64,000 nucleotides of DNA from Deinococcus sp. KNUC1210 (GTDB lineage Bacteria; Deinococcota; Deinococci; Deinococcales; Deinococcaceae). Shown here piece by piece: positions 16,693 through 25,735 of this stretch. Numbering within the stretch: position 1 is the stretch's first letter; the number at the start of each line of letters is the position of its first letter. Both the position numbers and the translations under genes were made by a program. The DNA is taken from assembly GCF_022344005.1 (NCBI RefSeq), contig NZ_CP092190.1, forward strand, positions 310,001 through 374,000, written 5' to 3'. The notes under the pieces were generated by a model. It did no database searches, had not been told where the DNA came from, and saw nothing but the letters and a program-made list of their open reading frames with translations.

Positions 16693-18810
16693 TCAGGGAA
16701 CGAAGAGAAAGGTGGTCTGCCCGGCCCCCAGCGCCACGCGGCTGATGGTCTTGCCTCCATACAGGCTGAGCGTGCCGCCGATGCCGCCCGTCAGGTACGC
16801 CGCTCCGCCGCTGCCCGATTTGATGGTGGCGATGTGCAGCAGGCGGTTCCAGCTTCCGGTCGTGCCGCTCTTCATGTAGCTGGTGTGGTCCTTGACGTAG
16901 GCACCGACATCGTCCCAGCGCAGGGTATTGAGCGGCAGGGTGCTGTAGGAGGCGTACTTTTTGAGGGTGGCGGCTTCCCAGTCGTAGGCCAGGCTGTGGC
17001 CGGGGGCATACTGGCGCAGATTGGGCTGGTGCATGTAGTGCGGAAAGGCGGTGCCGCTCAGCCAGTGCGACAGCCCGATGTCCGATTCCTTGTCGAGAAT
17101 CTCGCTGAAGCTCAGGTCGTGATCCCAGAAGGGAAATGTTCCGGTGGGGCCATACACCGAGTTGTACGCGGCGGCGGATTCGTCGGGCGTGGTCACGTCG
17201 TAAAAAATGTTGGTGGGCCAGCGCGGCACCAGGAAGATGTTGGAGTTCAGCGGGTGGGTCACGCCGCAGATGGTGCAGGTGGAATCGTACTGGCTGACGA
17301 CCGAGTGGTTGGACGGGATGAACTGAGCGCCGTTGTTGACGGCTGCCTGAAGGAAGCTGGGATTGCTCGCTCCCAGGCCGTAATCGGTCTTCAGGCCGTC
17401 GCCTGCGGGGTTGTAGTATCCGAGTCCCGACATGTCGCCGCTCAGGATGACCTTTTTGCTCATGTTCAGCCCGAGCTTCGCGCCGACCGCGAGGTTCTTC
17501 GACAGTTCGTTGCTGGAATCGGTCAGGTTCAGAAAGTCCATGTAGGCGTGGTCGTAGGTGTGGCTGACCCAGTCGAAGGCGTTCGTCAGGCTGCGTGTCG
17601 CGGCCGTCAGCGGATCGTTGAGGGTCAGCGGATAGCTGCACTGGTCGAAGGTGGCAGCGTCGGTCGCGGCACAGACCCCGTTGAACATCATGGCGAAGCG
17701 GAAGGTGTTGGCGGCAGGATACTGGGCGTGCAGGGCATTCTGCTGCGCGGGCAGCGCCAGGGCGTCGCTGGCCGAGATGCGGAAGGCGTCGGGCATCAGG
17801 GTCTTGGTGACGGCGTTGAACTGGTCGTCGGGCAGGAACCAGTCGTCGATATCGAGCTGGTTGAACCGGCGGTAGTCGCCCAGATACACGCCTTTCGTCA
17901 GCCAGTTGACCAGGCTGTACCCGAGCAGTTCGGTGTGCAGCAGGTAGGGATTCTGCGCGAAGGTCAGGGCCAGTCGTTCGCGGCCTGCGGTGGTGGATGT
18001 GGCGGCCAGCACCCGCCCGCTGGCATCGGTCAGCAGCGGGGTGGTGGTCACGCCGTCCACGGGTGTCAGGGTGGCCGGGTAGTTGTAGGCGTAGCGGATC
18101 GGCAGGCTGATATTGCTCCGCAGGTCGGTGAAGACGCTGCTGCCGCCCGCTGCCAGCCGCGCATCTGCGGTGCCCGACGCGGCCCCGGCGTCGCGCAGGC
18201 CATAATCCTCCGGCACGCTGCCTGGGTAGGTGTACAGCGACAGCTGCCGCACCTTGTAGGCCGCCTCGTAGTTCCACAGGGTGTTCCAGCCCGCCGAGTC
18301 CAGCCCGCTGACATACGCGCCCGACGAGTTGATATACGACAGGCTGCCGCTGGTCAGAATCACGCCCTGATATCTGCCGGTGCCGTCCGGGGCGACCAGA
18401 GAATCACTGGTCAGCGCCGTGCTGGCGGTGTCGATCACGTCGTAGGGAATGCCTGCCTGGTCGAGCATGGCTCTGGCCGAGGCGATTCCGAAATCTCCAC
18501 TGCCTGCCGACAGAATCAGGACTTTCAGGGCCACGACCGCCGTGTTGGCATTGACCGCCAGCGGCTGAATGCGCGGCTCGATCCGCAGACCGGCGAGGGT
18601 GGGCAGCGGGTGCAGGGTGGATCCGTCGGGCAGCGCAGGCCGCGCAGGAGCAGGAAGCTTGCCGGGCGTGGTGGTCGCCCCCGCAGAGGTGGGTGCGCTG
18701 GGCACCGAGGGTGTCTGGCTGGAGCTGGGCGCGTTGCAGGCGGCGAGCAGGAGCAGGCCGCTCAGCGTCAGCGTCGCCTGTACAGCAGTTCTGAATCCGG
18801 GATTCTTCAT
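16693..18810 (-). CDS. Polysaccharide deacetylase lipoprotein, PelA/Agd3-like
   Basis: The 705-residue protein begins with a lipoprotein signal (LSGLLLLAACNAPSS). The first third (KVLILSAGSGDFG, YQGVILTSGSL) resembles the N-terminal alpha/beta domain of fungal Agd3 and PelA-type deacetylases. The deacetylase region has QLDIDDWFLPDDQF with paired Asp residues and later VSHTYDHAYMDF, a HxxxH metal motif as in NodB-like enzymes. Such enzymes remove acetyl groups from GalNAc-rich polymers so that the chain becomes cationic and sticks to the cell. AAAGGAG lies 12 nt upstream of the ATG at 18810. That ATG overlaps the stop of the preceding SDR gene (ATGA). It is the core evidence for a Pel-like locus. 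Confidence 0.72.
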   Translation of the reverse strand: MKNPGFRTAVQATLTLSGLLLLAACNAPSSSQTPSVPSAPTSAGATTTPGKLPAPARPALPDGSTLHPLPTLAGLRIEPRIQPLAVNANTAVVALKVLILSAGSGDFGIASARAMLDQAGIPYDVIDTASTALTSDSLVAPDGTGRYQGVILTSGSLSYINSSGAYVSGLDSAGWNTLWNYEAAYKVRQLSLYTYPGSVPEDYGLRDAGAASGTADARLAAGGSSVFTDLRSNISLPIRYAYNYPATLTPVDGVTTTPLLTDASGRVLAATSTTAGRERLALTFAQNPYLLHTELLGYSLVNWLTKGVYLGDYRRFNQLDIDDWFLPDDQFNAVTKTLMPDAFRISASDALALPAQQNALHAQYPAANTFRFAMMFNGVCAATDAATFDQCSYPLTLNDPLTAATRSLTNAFDWVSHTYDHAYMDFLNLTDSSNELSKNLAVGAKLGLNMSKKVILSGDMSGLGYYNPAGDGLKTDYGLGASNPSFLQAAVNNGAQFIPSNHSVVSQYDSTCTICGVTHPLNSNIFLVPRWPTNIFYDVTTPDESAAAYNSVYGPTGTFPFWDHDLSFSEILDKESDIGLSHWLSGTAFPHYMHQPNLRQYAPGHSLAYDWEAATLKKYASYSTLPLNTLRWDDVGAYVKDHTSYMKSGTTGSWNRLLHIATIKSGSGGAAYLTGGIGGTLSLYGGKTISRVALGAGQTTFLFVP

Positions 18811-19853
18811 GAGGCGGGCTGCTCCTTTAGGGCGGTGCGCTTGTTCGGGGTGCGTGGTGAGACGACGGGATGGACGGTGCTGGACGTGGCAGCCACAGAG
18901 ACTGCCGAAGAGATCAGCGTGCTGGACGTCAGAGAGCCTTCCAGCGGGCGCAGGTGGGCGGGTGCGCTGCCGCGCCACAGCTCGCGCAGCGCGTCGGCCT
19001 GGCTGTAGCAGGGTTCCCAGCCCAGTGCCCGCAGGCGGCGGATATTCGCTTGCTGCCACGGCACCGCCTCCGAACGCGAGGAACCCGGCGCGGTTTCGGC
19101 CAGCACGCCCCGGTATCCGGCGATGTCGGCCAGCGCTTCCACCAGATCACGCGAGCGCGTCGGGCGGCCCGAGCCGACATTCAGCAGCGTAGGGGCGCTG
19201 TTCAGGCCCGCCACGAGCACCACCGCTCGCGCCACGTCGCGCACGTCCAGATAATCGCGCACGCTGCCCAGCGGTCCGAAGGTCAGCTGATTTCTGCGTT
19301 CCAGCCGTGCGGCACGGAGTCCGGCGGCGGCCCGGCCCGGCAGCGTGGCCTCGCTCTGCCCGGCTCCCAGCGGATTGAAGACGCGCAGCACCGTGCCCTG
19401 TGCCTGCCCTCCGGCAAACGCCAGATCGAGCAGCTGGGTGCCTGCCAGTTTGCTGATGCCGTAGGTGCTGAGCGGGTGCGGGTGGGCGCGTTCGGAAAGG
19501 GCGGTGCCGTGTTTGCTGCTGCCGTATTCGGCTCCCGACCCCAGGTGCACCAGCCAGGGCATGTGCCCCAGCCGTGTCAGGGCCTGAAGCAGCCGGGCCG
19601 GAAGCAGGGCGTTGGCCTCCAGCAGTTGCTCGGCGTTGCCGGTGGTGCGTCCGGCACAGTTCACGATCACGTCGGGCCGACTGTCCACGATCAGGGCGTC
19701 CCAGGCGGCGTCGGAGGCGGTGGTCAGGTCGAGTGTGCTGCTGGGCGGAGCCACACTGACCACGAATTCTGGATGCAGGGCCAGCCGGGCACGCACCTGG
19801 CTGCCGATAAAACCGTGACCACCGAGCAACAGGAGGCGTTTCATGGCGGCCAT
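18807..19853 (-). CDS. NAD-dependent epimerase/dehydratase (sugar-nucleotide SDR)
   Basis: The extended SDR has KRLLLLGGHGFIGSQV (GxxGxxG cofactor loop) at the N-terminus, a GSGAEYG motif at the Ser position, and STYGISKLAG with the YxxxK catalytic pair. VFNPLGAG and VRDYLDVRDVARAVV are typical of UDP-sugar epimerases and dehydratases. The C-terminal 40 residues are Ser/Thr-rich and look like a tail. The gene is doubly coupled. Its start forms TGATG with the stop of the nucleotidyltransferase gene and its stop forms ATGA with the deacetylase start. Probably it makes or modifies the sugar donor for the exopolysaccharide. The ATG at 19844 is an alternative start. Confidence 0.78.
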   Translation of the reverse strand: MAAMKRLLLLGGHGFIGSQVRARLALHPEFVVSVAPPSSTLDLTTASDAAWDALIVDSRPDVIVNCAGRTTGNAEQLLEANALLPARLLQALTRLGHMPWLVHLGSGAEYGSSKHGTALSERAHPHPLSTYGISKLAGTQLLDLAFAGGQAQGTVLRVFNPLGAGQSEATLPGRAAAGLRAARLERRNQLTFGPLGSVRDYLDVRDVARAVVLVAGLNSAPTLLNVGSGRPTRSRDLVEALADIAGYRGVLAETAPGSSRSEAVPWQQANIRRLRALGWEPCYSQADALRELWRGSAPAHLRPLEGSLTSSTLISSAVSVAATSSTVHPVVSPRTPNKRTALKEQPAS

Positions 19854-20632
19854 CAGTTGGGCGACCCGCCCAGGCGCACGTCGGCCCCGGCAAAGGTCTC
19901 CTGAAGAAAGGGAGCGGTGCCGAACTGCGGCATCAGAATCGGTTGCAGCGTTCCAAATTCCGCGTTGGCGCGGTCGTAGTCCTCGGGGCGACCGATGTCG
20001 AGCCAGTACCCGGAAAACGCGTAGCTGGCGGGGTGCAGATTCCGGCTCAGCAGATCGAGAATCAGATTGTCGAAGCCGAAGGGCTGGCCCGCCGGGTAGG
20101 GGCGCAGCGTGTCCTGCGAAAAGCCGTAGATGCCCATGCTGACCGAGAAATCGAATACCGGTTTCTCGCGGAAGCTCATGATCTCGCCGTCCTGAATATC
20201 GAGCACCCCGAACTCGCTGCGAACCTCACGCGAGTACGTCGCCACCGTGACCGGCGCGTGGGACGCGATGTGCGTGTGGAGCAGGTCGGCGTAGTTCAGG
20301 TCGGTCAGTACGTCGCCGTTCATCACCAGGAAGTGTTGCGGCAGGCTGTTCAGTTCGCCCAGCAGCGGCCCGATGGTGCCCAGCGGCGTGGTTTCTTCCA
20401 GATAGTTCACGCTCAGGCCCCAGCGGCTGCCGTCGCCCACGAAGGCCCGGATCAGCGGCCCCATGTGCCCGATGGCGAGCGTGACGCTGCGAAAGCCGTG
20501 ATGAGACAGCTGGTGCAGCACGATCTCCAGAATCGAGAAGCGGTCACCGATGGGCACGAGCGGTTTGGGCACACAGGTGGTGTAGGGGCGCAGACGGGTG
20601 CCTTTTCCTCCGGCGAGAATCACTGCATGCAT
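19853..20632 (-). CDS. Sugar-1-phosphate nucleotidyltransferase
   Basis: Enzymes of this family join a sugar-1-phosphate to an NTP. MHAVILAGGKGTRLRPYT is the classic N-terminal pyrophosphorylase loop, VPKPLVPIGDRFSILE supplies the substrate-binding Lys, and NGDVLTDLNY holds the metal-binding Asp. FREKPVFDFSVSMGIYGF and GYWLDIGRPEDYDRANAEF complete the NTP-transferase domain. Specificity (glucose, mannose or other) is unclear. AAGGAG lies about 8 nt before the ATG at 20632. Placement between two sugar-nucleotide SDR genes points to activated-sugar supply for the polymer. Confidence 0.83.
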   Translation of the reverse strand: MHAVILAGGKGTRLRPYTTCVPKPLVPIGDRFSILEIVLHQLSHHGFRSVTLAIGHMGPLIRAFVGDGSRWGLSVNYLEETTPLGTIGPLLGELNSLPQHFLVMNGDVLTDLNYADLLHTHIASHAPVTVATYSREVRSEFGVLDIQDGEIMSFREKPVFDFSVSMGIYGFSQDTLRPYPAGQPFGFDNLILDLLSRNLHPASYAFSGYWLDIGRPEDYDRANAEFGTLQPILMPQFGTAPFLQETFAGADVRLGGSPN

Positions 20633-20793
20633 GCTGGTCTCCTTGTGGCGCGGCTGGGCGTCGTGGCGGGGCGTCTGAACGGCTGGAGCGACGGGCTGGC
20701 CTGTGTTACAGCTTCGTAAAACCTGATCCACGCAGCGTCAATGCGCTTCTCATCTGAGGTGCAGGGCGCTGGAATGCTGCGCGGGGTGTGTCT

Positions 20794-21789
20794 CTAGACC
20801 GAGTACATGCCGGGCTTGTAGTGCGCCAGATTTCTGGGATCGACGAACCAGGCGCTCGTCTGCTCCAGTCCGGCCCGCAGCGGGAAACGGGGTTGCCAGC
20901 CGGTCAGACGGCGCAGCTCGCCGCTGTCGCTCACCAGGCGCATCACCTCGGAGGCGTCGGGGCGCAGCCGCTGGTCTTCCTGCTCCAGTTCGACGTGTTC
21001 GCCCATGATGTCGGCAATCGCCAGCGCCAGATCGCCCACCGAGATTTCGGTGCCGGTGCCGGTATTCAGCGTGCGGCCCACCACGCGCTCGGCGGCAGCG
21101 TTGCCCACCGAGATGAATGAATCGGCGGTGTCGGTCACGAAATTGAAGTCGCGGGTGGGTGCCAGCGAGCCGATCTTGACCACCGGGCGATGCGCTGCGA
21201 TCTGCGAGATGATGGTGGGAATGACGGCGCGGGCCGACTGGCGGGGGCCGTAGGTGTTGAAGGGGCGCAGCGTCACCACCGGCAGGCCGAACGACAGGTG
21301 ATAGCTCTCGACCAGTTTGTCGGCCCCCACCTTCGACGCCGAGTAGGGCGACTGCGCCTGAAGCGGGTGGGTTTCGTGAATCGGCACGCTGCGGGCGGTG
21401 CCGTAGACCTCGCTGGTGGAGGTGTGCACCAGCCGGGGGGTTTGCAGGTCGCGGGCCGCCTCCAGCACGTTCAGCGTGCCGATCACGTTGGTCTGCACAT
21501 ACGAGTGAGGAGCCTGATAGCTGTACGGAATGGCGATCAGGGCCGCCAGATGGTACACCACCTCCGCGCCGCGCATGAACTCGCGCACCGACACCGGGTC
21601 GCGCACGTCGCCCAGCACCACCTCGACGTTGGCCATCACCTCCGGCGAGAGTTGATCGAGCCAGCCCCAGCTGTTGAACGAGTTGTACAGCACCATGGCC
21701 CGCACTCTGACGCCGCTCTGCACCAGCGCTTCGACCAGATGAGACCCGATAAATCCTTCTGCTCCGGTGACTGCGACGAGTCTGCTCAT
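20794..21789 (-). CDS. NAD-dependent sugar-nucleotide dehydratase/epimerase, LegB-like SDR
   Basis: The extended SDR starts MSRLVAVTGAEGFIGSHLVE with the GxxGxxG loop. YNSFNSWGWLDQL is a motif I associate with LegB-type UDP-GlcNAc 4,6-dehydratases. Later come TSTSEVYG (catalytic Ser/Thr), SPYSASKVGADKL (YxxxK) and RPFNTYGPRQSARAVIPT. It would act on a UDP-sugar in the cytoplasm. AGGAGG lies 7 nt before the ATG at 21789. A 161-bp gap separates it from the nucleotidyltransferase downstream. Whether it makes a 4-keto-6-deoxy sugar or simply epimerises GlcNAc to GalNAc cannot be told here. Confidence 0.78.
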   Translation of the reverse strand: MSRLVAVTGAEGFIGSHLVEALVQSGVRVRAMVLYNSFNSWGWLDQLSPEVMANVEVVLGDVRDPVSVREFMRGAEVVYHLAALIAIPYSYQAPHSYVQTNVIGTLNVLEAARDLQTPRLVHTSTSEVYGTARSVPIHETHPLQAQSPYSASKVGADKLVESYHLSFGLPVVTLRPFNTYGPRQSARAVIPTIISQIAAHRPVVKIGSLAPTRDFNFVTDTADSFISVGNAAAERVVGRTLNTGTGTEISVGDLALAIADIMGEHVELEQEDQRLRPDASEVMRLVSDSGELRRLTGWQPRFPLRAGLEQTSAWFVDPRNLAHYKPGMYSV

Positions 21790-21883
21790 GAATTTCCTCC
21801 TGCCGGATAGGCGATGAACTGGCGAACGGGCGAGCTGCGGTATCAACATTCGGACGACTGGAATGGACCAGTCCGGGGACGGA

Positions 21884-23329
21884 TCAGCTGAGGTTTCGGA
21901 TGTCGTGCAGGGCGTTCCAGGTGCCGAGCATCAGAACGGCGAGCAGCACCGAGGAACTGAGGGTGTAACTGGCGGTGACGTTGAAGTCGAGCAGCGTCAG
22001 GGTGAACTGCGTTATCACCGCGACCGACCACAGCAGCAGGGTGCGGGGCAGCAGGCTGAAATTGATCAGCAGACCGCTCAGCAGCATCGCCAGTGCGACC
22101 TGGACGTGTCCGGCCAGCAGCAGCAGCGGCGGGCGTCCCAGACCGAAGACGGGCGCAAGCCACACCAGCACGTCGTACAGTGCCAGCAGCACCGCGCTGT
22201 AGCTCAGGCAGGCGAACAGAACCTGCATGATGGCCCGTCCCACGATCTGCGCCACGCTGTCCCGCGAGCGGGTTTCGCGGCGCAGCCCGCTGTGGATGTG
22301 GCGCAGCGTCACCTCCATCGCGCCCATGCTCAGCACCAGCGGAGCCAGACTCCAGCCGCTGCCCTGAAGCACCTCTGTGCCGCGACTCAGCAGCAGGCCC
22401 ATCGTCAGGAAGGCGGCGCTCAGCCAGCCGTAGGCAGCGAACGGCAGCGATTTCAGCACCAGATACCGCGCTTTGGGCAGCGCCGACAGCCGGGTTGGCA
22501 GCCGCACGTCTGCCACGCGCAGCGCCGTCAGAAGCGGCAGGCCCACTGCCAGGGTCAGGATCACGGCGGGCAGCGCCCAGGCCTCCAGCCCCAGCAGGTC
22601 CGGCAGTGCCAAGCGCACCAGCACCAGCAGCAGGGCAGGCAGCAGCGACAGCAGCAGCAGCAGTTCGCGGCCTAGCACCAGCAGCGTGGTGGCCGCCGCC
22701 AGATACAGGGCAATCGCAGTCGCCACCAGCGTCACATGCAGCACGTCCTGGTGGAGCAGGAGGGCCATCCCTGCGGCCAGCACTGCGGTCATCAGCACGA
22801 CCACCGCGCCGCCGCCGCGCAGCAGTTTTCCGGCCACCGTGCGGCTGGCAGCCAGCCCCGCGTAGCCCAGGTACGACATGCTCTGCATCCAGCCCCAGCC
22901 GAACAGCGACGCGATCAGCAGGGCGGTGGTCGCTCCCTCGCCCCAGCCCAGGCTCAGGGCTGCCGGACTCCACAGTGCGGGCAGCAGATAGATCAGGCCA
23001 CGAATCAGGTCCTGCGGCCAGGTGCGCTTCAGCGGCGACATCATCGGGGGCAGCGCGGCAGGCTGCGGGCGGTACGGCACCATGGTAAACAGCCGCTCTG
23101 CCGCCGAGAAGACCGTGTGTTCTCCGAAGCGCTCCCAGACCATCGCGTCGGTGAAGCCTTCAGATTCCAGGATGGCGGCCAGTTCCTGAGGTTGCAGCGC
23201 ACTCACGCAGGCGGCGTCGAGTTCGCGCGACAGCTTCCTCAGGGGGTCCTTCGAGCGCCGCTCATCTTCCGTCACCAGCAGATCGGCGCTGTTGTGAAGG
23301 TGCTCGTGCAGTTCGCCGGACATGGTCAT
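21884..23329 (-). CDS. Polytopic membrane protein of the exopolysaccharide cluster (candidate flippase, PelG position)
   Basis: The 481-residue protein has an N-terminal soluble part (about residues 1-105, with ALQPQELAAILESEGFTDAMVWERFGEHTVFSAAERLFTMV split over two helices). About twelve hydrophobic segments follow (for example LIRGLIYLLPALW, AVVVLMTAVLAAGMALLL, ELLLLLSLLPALLLVLV). Size and topology resemble polysaccharide flippases such as PelG, and it sits directly after the PelF gene, where pelG lies in other species. I do not see a motif that proves this, so the flippase role is inference from position. GGAGG lies about 10 nt before the ATG at 23329. Confidence 0.55.
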   Translation of the reverse strand: MTMSGELHEHLHNSADLLVTEDERRSKDPLRKLSRELDAACVSALQPQELAAILESEGFTDAMVWERFGEHTVFSAAERLFTMVPYRPQPAALPPMMSPLKRTWPQDLIRGLIYLLPALWSPAALSLGWGEGATTALLIASLFGWGWMQSMSYLGYAGLAASRTVAGKLLRGGGAVVVLMTAVLAAGMALLLHQDVLHVTLVATAIALYLAAATTLLVLGRELLLLLSLLPALLLVLVRLALPDLLGLEAWALPAVILTLAVGLPLLTALRVADVRLPTRLSALPKARYLVLKSLPFAAYGWLSAAFLTMGLLLSRGTEVLQGSGWSLAPLVLSMGAMEVTLRHIHSGLRRETRSRDSVAQIVGRAIMQVLFACLSYSAVLLALYDVLVWLAPVFGLGRPPLLLLAGHVQVALAMLLSGLLINFSLLPRTLLLWSVAVITQFTLTLLDFNVTASYTLSSSVLLAVLMLGTWNALHDIRNLS

Positions 23330-23366
23330 ACGGCTGCGCCTCCGTTGTGCTGGTCCCGTCGCGTCT

Positions 23367-24829
23367 TCATGCCGTCCACCCCGTCGTCTGGGCCTTCTGC
23401 ATCACATGCGGATAGACGTGGCGGTACACGTGCAGGAAGCTGTCGAGCGTGAACTGCGACAGCACCCGCGAACGGGCCGCCAGACCCAGGTTGGTTCTCA
23501 GTTCCGAGTTGCCGAACAGCCGCAGACACGCCGTTGCCACCGCCGTATGGTCGCGGGGCGGCACCACCAGTCCGGTGTCTCCGAGCGCCTCTGTCACGCC
23601 GCCGACATCGGTGGCGATATTGGCGCGGCCCGCTGCCATCGCCTCGATCAGCGTGTACGGAAAGCCCTCCGAGATGCTGGTGAGCGCGACCATATGCCCG
23701 GCGTGATACGCGTCCACCACACTGTCGATCCGTCCCTCGAAGGTCGCCTGTCCCTTCAGGCCCAGACTTTCGATCAGCCGTTTGCAGTGCAGCGCGTAGC
23801 CCTCGTTTTCCAGGGGCGTCGAGCCGAACATGCGCAGCTTGGAACCGGGAATCTTGTCGTGGACAGCGCCGAACGCCCGGATCAGCGTTTCCAGGTCCTT
23901 GAGCGGATCGACCCTGCCCACCCAGCTGATCGTCGGCACGGTGGGATCGTTGACGGCCTGATGAAAGAAGTTGGGATTGATGCCGTTGTACACGGGCTTG
24001 ATGCGCTCGGGGTCGGCTCCCTGCCGGATTTCCCAGCGCTGGTTGTACTGTGACCCCGGCGTGATCAGGTCGGCCATCACATACGCGGCGCTCGTCAGCA
24101 GCGAGTAGAACCGCATCAGAAACGACCTGAAGGCGGTGGTGTGCGGCGAGCTGCGAAGCTCCAGATACCGTTCTCTCAGGTAGATGCCGTGTTCGGTCAG
24201 CAGGAAGGGCGTGCCGTAGGCCCATTTGCTCGCGAAGGCCAGCAGGGGAGACAGGCCGTTGCTGGCCGCGTGGCACAGATCGACCTGAGCGGGCGCAATC
24301 GACAGCGGACGCAGAAAATGTTCCATCCACACGCAGGCCTGAAGTGCGTCGGCCAGTGTGGGTTGCAGCACCAGCAGCCCGGTGCGTGTGCGCGGCGTGT
24401 CTTCCTGCGCGAAATCCTGCCAGACCTCGTAGAGCCGCCGGGCCTTGCGCCGACTGGTGAGCGCCTGCGCCAGATTGCCGTGCTGGGCATACGTGAAGAT
24501 GCGCCGCAGCGCCGACAGAAACACCTCGGTTTCGCCCTCGCCGCCCTGAAAGATGGCGTACAGTAGCTGCTCGTAGGCGTCGTCGAGGTTGTCGCCGCGC
24601 AGCGAAAAAGGCGCGGGCGCGGGCCAGATATCCCGTCCCACAGCGGCACTCCCACCAGAGTTTTGACATTGCCGGGCATGTTGAAGTTGGTGTTGGCAAG
24701 TTTCTGTCCACTGATGGCGTAGACGTGAAAGTCGTGTTCGGGCAGCCCTCCGACGAGCTGGTCGCACCACACGCTTACGCCGCCGTGCATGTACGGGTAG
24801 GTTCCTTCACAGAGCAGGGCGATTTGCAT
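23367..24829 (-). pseudogene. pelF: PelF-type GT4 glycosyltransferase, frameshifted
   Basis: The N-terminus from ATG 24829 reads MQIALLCEGTYPYMHGG and VSVWCDQLVGGLPEHDFHVY, the hallmark PelF opening. The rest is in another frame: YGTPFLLTEHGIYLRERYLE, KPVYNGINPNFF, WVGRVDPLKDLETLIRAF and SISEGFPYTLIEAMAAGRA. The last holds the E(x7)E motif of GT4 enzymes. PelF polymerises the Pel chain from UDP-sugars in the cytoplasm. The frames cross between about 24610 and 24650, and adding one base (for example to the A5 run there on the plus strand) restores about 487 residues, close to known PelF. Both halves look fully conserved, so a base-call error is as likely as a true lesion. Confidence 0.75.
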
Positions 24830-24982
24830 GGTTTGGAAACTCCCTTGATGCGGTGGCCGGGTCATACCGGGAACGACGAAACGAAGACATGAAGCAGCGG
24901 CTGCCAACAGCGCCAGCCGTTGCAGATCTGAAAACAGGAATGGAATCAGGGGTGCCGGGTTTCGAGCGTCAGCGGCGACCCG

Positions 24983-25216
24983 TTACGGATCGATCTCGAA
25001 ATGCACGGCGTGGCGAATGCTGGGCCATGCTCCGCCCCGCCAGTCCGGCTGATTCTGGCGTTCCAAGGCCTGCAGCCGAAGCTCCTGCTGCTGACATTGG
25101 CCGCGCAGCCGCACGATTTCCTCGTACATGGCCGCGATCATGGCGCTGTGACTGATCATCTGAGGTTGAGAAGTGCCCTGCGAATCGCTGTCCCAGAGCT
25201 GTAACTGTCTGACCAT
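24983..25216 (-). CDS. Small coiled-coil protein at the head of the Pel-like cluster
   Basis: The 77-residue protein starts at the ATG at 25216, which has TGGAGG five nt upstream. It begins MVRQLQLWDSDSQGTSQPQ. The stretch MIAAMYEEIVRLRG then QCQQQELRLQALERQN predicts a short coiled coil, and the end is acidic and aromatic (HAVHFEIDP). No family is recognised. It is 153 bp upstream of pelF on the same strand and is the most likely first gene of that transcript. A structural or regulatory partner of the synthase is possible but unproven. Confidence 0.5.
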   Translation of the reverse strand: MVRQLQLWDSDSQGTSQPQMISHSAMIAAMYEEIVRLRGQCQQQELRLQALERQNQPDWRGGAWPSIRHAVHFEIDP

Positions 25217-25592
25217 ACGTCCTCCACGGCAGCGCAGAGAGCTGGAAGCGACAGAACGAAGGGGGGCACACACCGGGCGAAGTCGGCACCGAAGGAGGTG
25301 ACGGGTCGCCGGAAGAGGTGCACAGATGAGGCTCTCTTGCTGCACGGTCAAAGTACCCAGAACGACGTAAAGGCATCGTAAACATGCCCTTCGCCGCATC
25401 TAGATCCTGATGAACGCCGTCTCAGACGCAGCTGGCGCGTTTTCATCCTGCATGTGTGCTCGTCTGATTCTGTGCTGTCTTTTAGAAGGTCCGATGTATT
25501 TACGCTCTGCACCTGATTCAAATTTCGATTTACGCTCATATGATTCACATCTGACGGTGACGTGTGCGGAGGGGAAAGCTGGAAAGGCAAAG
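25217..25592. other. Intergenic region upstream of the Pel-like cluster
   Basis: I see no convincing gene. It must hold the promoter of the minus-strand cluster (a TTGACC occurs near 25350 on that strand, but no matching -10 box is clear). It also holds the 3' flank of the secreted GH114 gene's terminator. No c-di-GMP aptamer like the one at 27183 is visible here. Confidence 0.5.
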
Positions 25593-25627
25593 AGGCCGCG
25601 ACGACGTGTAGAGCGTCATCGCGGCCT
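25593..25627 (-). terminator. Terminator of the secreted GH114 gene
   Basis: A 14-bp stem: AGGCCGCGATGACG on the minus strand pairs with CGTCGTCGCGGCCT through one G-U pair, with a 7-nt loop. It is perfect only on the minus strand and is followed by CTTTGCC. Confidence 0.6.
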
Positions 25628-25735
25628 GAAAAAAGATGCAGTCAGATTGAAAGGGTCAGTTGAACGTGAAATGAAGTGTAAGTGGTGGTGTCCTGCTTAC
25701 CGGTCTGGAACCGCTGACCTGGGGCGCTGGTGGCC

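Noticed and set aside
16537..19008. 823-residue frame opposite the deacetylase gene
   Set aside because: The composition is Gly/Val/Gln/Arg-rich shadow sequence. The minus strand has signal peptide, catalytic motifs and ribosome site.
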